Position numbers and translations under genes: made by a program. From Paraburkholderia fungorum (GTDB lineage: Bacteria; Pseudomonadota; Gammaproteobacteria; Burkholderiales; Burkholderiaceae), in the NCBI RefSeq assembly GCF_902833645.1, contig NZ_CADFGE010000002.1, positions 900,609 through 964,608 of the forward strand: a stretch of 64,000 nt of DNA, given 5' to 3'. Of this stretch, positions 62,874-64,000 are shown one piece after another. Below the pieces are notes generated by a model. That model saw nothing but the letters and a program-made list of their open reading frames with translations, had not been told where the DNA came from and did no database searches. The first letter of the stretch is position 1; every line of letters starts with the position of its first letter.

Positions 62874-63900
62874 GGGTGGGCCTGCTCGGCGGTTTTGTTG
62901 TTGAGCTGGAGTTTGGGCGGTGCCATGGATTTTTGGGCGTTGCCTTGCTGTCGTCGTGGTCTGTTCTGGTGTTGGTCTTTTGGCCTTTCCTTGCTTTGTT
63001 AGTGGTCTATTAGCGTTGCCCCTGTGCGGGGCGGCACCTACTTTTCTTTGCCTGCCGCAAAGAAAAGTAGGCAAAAGAAAGCGGCTCAAACCGCTAATTC
63101 TTAAGCGGGTCCCCCGCACAGCCGCGGTAGTGGTGCATCTGGAATCTGTGTTCCCGCGCACTCAGCGTCAGCGACAAGGCGCTCATCAGCTCCCACTCCG
63201 CACTGCGTGCGTCGCGGACGGGTCTGCCTGGGAAACCAGCGGCTTCGCTCGGTGCAGCGGGAGCCTTCGGCTTCGCCTCGGCGCGGCGCTCCCGCTCTGA
63301 TTGGTGAACCCACTGCAAAGGAAATGTCGTGCGTCGCATTCGCGGTGCAATCGCGACCGCTGCCGCGGTTGTGCTTACAGCAGAAGCAGCGGTGATTCAG
63401 GGCGCGGGGGCAAACGCGGGAGCGAAACGGCATCGAGGGCGCAGCGAGGCAACAGCGAATCAGGGAACGGGACAACTGGGAGAATGAAACCGCAACCCGG
63501 TGGCAGCGACGCAACGACGAGTCAGGGAACGGAGCAAACCGCGGAAGCGAAAATCCGGAGGGCGGTTTTATGAACAGGGTATCGGCGCGCGCAGCGCCGC
63601 CGGAGGTATGACTGCCTTGTCACTGAGGCGGAGTGTGCGAGGCGACAGATTCCAGATGCACCACTACCGTGGCTGCGCGGGGGACCCGCTTATGAGCTTG
63701 CGGGGTGAAGCCGCTTTCTTTGCTTATCTTTCTTTGCGGCGGCAAAGAAAGTAAGTGCCGCCCCGCACAGGGGCAACACTAATAGACCACCAACAAAACA
63801 AGGAAAGGCCAAAAGACCAACAGCAGAACAGACCACGAACCCAGCGGGGCAACGCCCAAAAACCCAGATCAACAACAAACTCACCAAGCAGGCCCCACCC
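62874..63900. repeat. Long inverted-repeat element, copy B
   Basis: A 1027-bp second copy of the element at 42326. Arms at about 62874-63150 and 63630-63900 are reverse complements. The left arm keeps the perfect 15-bp stem (63037-63071); in the right arm this hairpin is shortened and imperfect. The shared inner blocks (GCTCCCACTCCGCACTGCGT and GCCGCCGGAGGTATGACTGC) are also in copy A, but about 370 bp between them is unrelated to copy A. No protein gene is supported in it. Confidence 0.85.
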
Positions 63901-64000
63901 TCTATCCAGAATCCAGATTATTAAGCTACCCTTTATCCACCGAGGAAATACCCCAAAACACCCGCCGCAGGCAAAACCCCCCAATGCCCGACACAACCCT
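63901..64000. other. Right-edge sequence
   Basis: The last 100 bp, after the repeat, show no gene that can be supported. Confidence 0.4.

Noticed and set aside
63301..63573. Frame in the core of copy B
   Set aside because: Low-complexity Gly/Ser/Arg-rich sequence without a ribosome-binding site or family match.
1..64000. Prophage, integrative element or secretion-effector island
   Set aside because: No integrase, phage structural gene, tRNA attachment site or transposase was seen; the two repeat elements alone do not show an island.

Overview
The window looks like part of a chromosome of a GC-rich betaproteobacterium, most probably Paraburkholderia or a close Burkholderia relative. The reasons are the DUF2844/DUF3443 pair, the phasin, the beta-ketoadipate genes arranged pcaI-J and pcaB-D-C, the several MocR regulators, and a long inverted-repeat element of a type I associate with this group. 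No rRNA, tRNA, CRISPR array, transposase, integrase or phage gene was seen.

Layout. Positions 1-9 kb hold accessory housekeeping genes: the 5' part of a transglutaminase/DUF2126 protein, a zinc metallopeptidase, the DUF2844-DUF3443 exported pair, a phasin, an exported small protein, a DUF4410 lipoprotein, and a lysine/alanine-rich histone-H1-like protein behind a 22-bp palindrome. Positions 9.3-20.6 kb (minus strand) are a Tad/Flp pilus locus that starts with a 56-residue Flp pilin and runs through tadV, rcpC, rcpA, a small lipoprotein, tadZ, tadA, tadB, tadC, two TadE-like genes and a TadG-like gene. Positions 21.3-26.1 kb (plus strand, divergent from the pilus locus) are a tight operon of two GT87 glycosyltransferases, a GtrB-like GT2, a methyltransferase and a GtrA flippase, all consistent with polyprenyl-phosphate-linked sugar transfer outside the membrane.

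Positions 26-42 kb are mixed: two paralogous MocR regulators around a degenerate EAL-domain protein, a ligase/exonuclease DNA repair pair, a YihY/BrkB membrane protein, an endonuclease/exonuclease/phosphatase-family protein, a LysE exporter, and a third MocR gene divergent from an omega-amino acid:pyruvate (beta-alanine) aminotransferase.

Positions 43-58 kb hold the most interesting block. It is a 14-kb minus-strand series reading 6-hydroxynicotinate-reductase-like protein, UPF0280 protein, two PF06684 'amino acid synthesis' proteins, a complete Liv-type ABC transporter with a fused LivH-LivM permease, an enamidase-like amidohydrolase, and a molybdenum hydroxylase whose large subunit is fused to a triheme cytochrome c. 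A divergent TetR gene heads it. Together these suggest uptake, hydroxylation, ring reduction and hydrolytic ring opening of nicotinate or a related N-heterocycle by a route best known from anaerobes. The pca genes (58.2-62.6 kb) follow, converging on tetR.

Two copies of a long inverted-repeat element (42.3-43.0 kb and 62.9-63.9 kb) bracket the catabolic region. Start sites were chosen from ribosome-binding sites and family lengths and are inferences; all family names come from recognising the translated sequence, not from a search.
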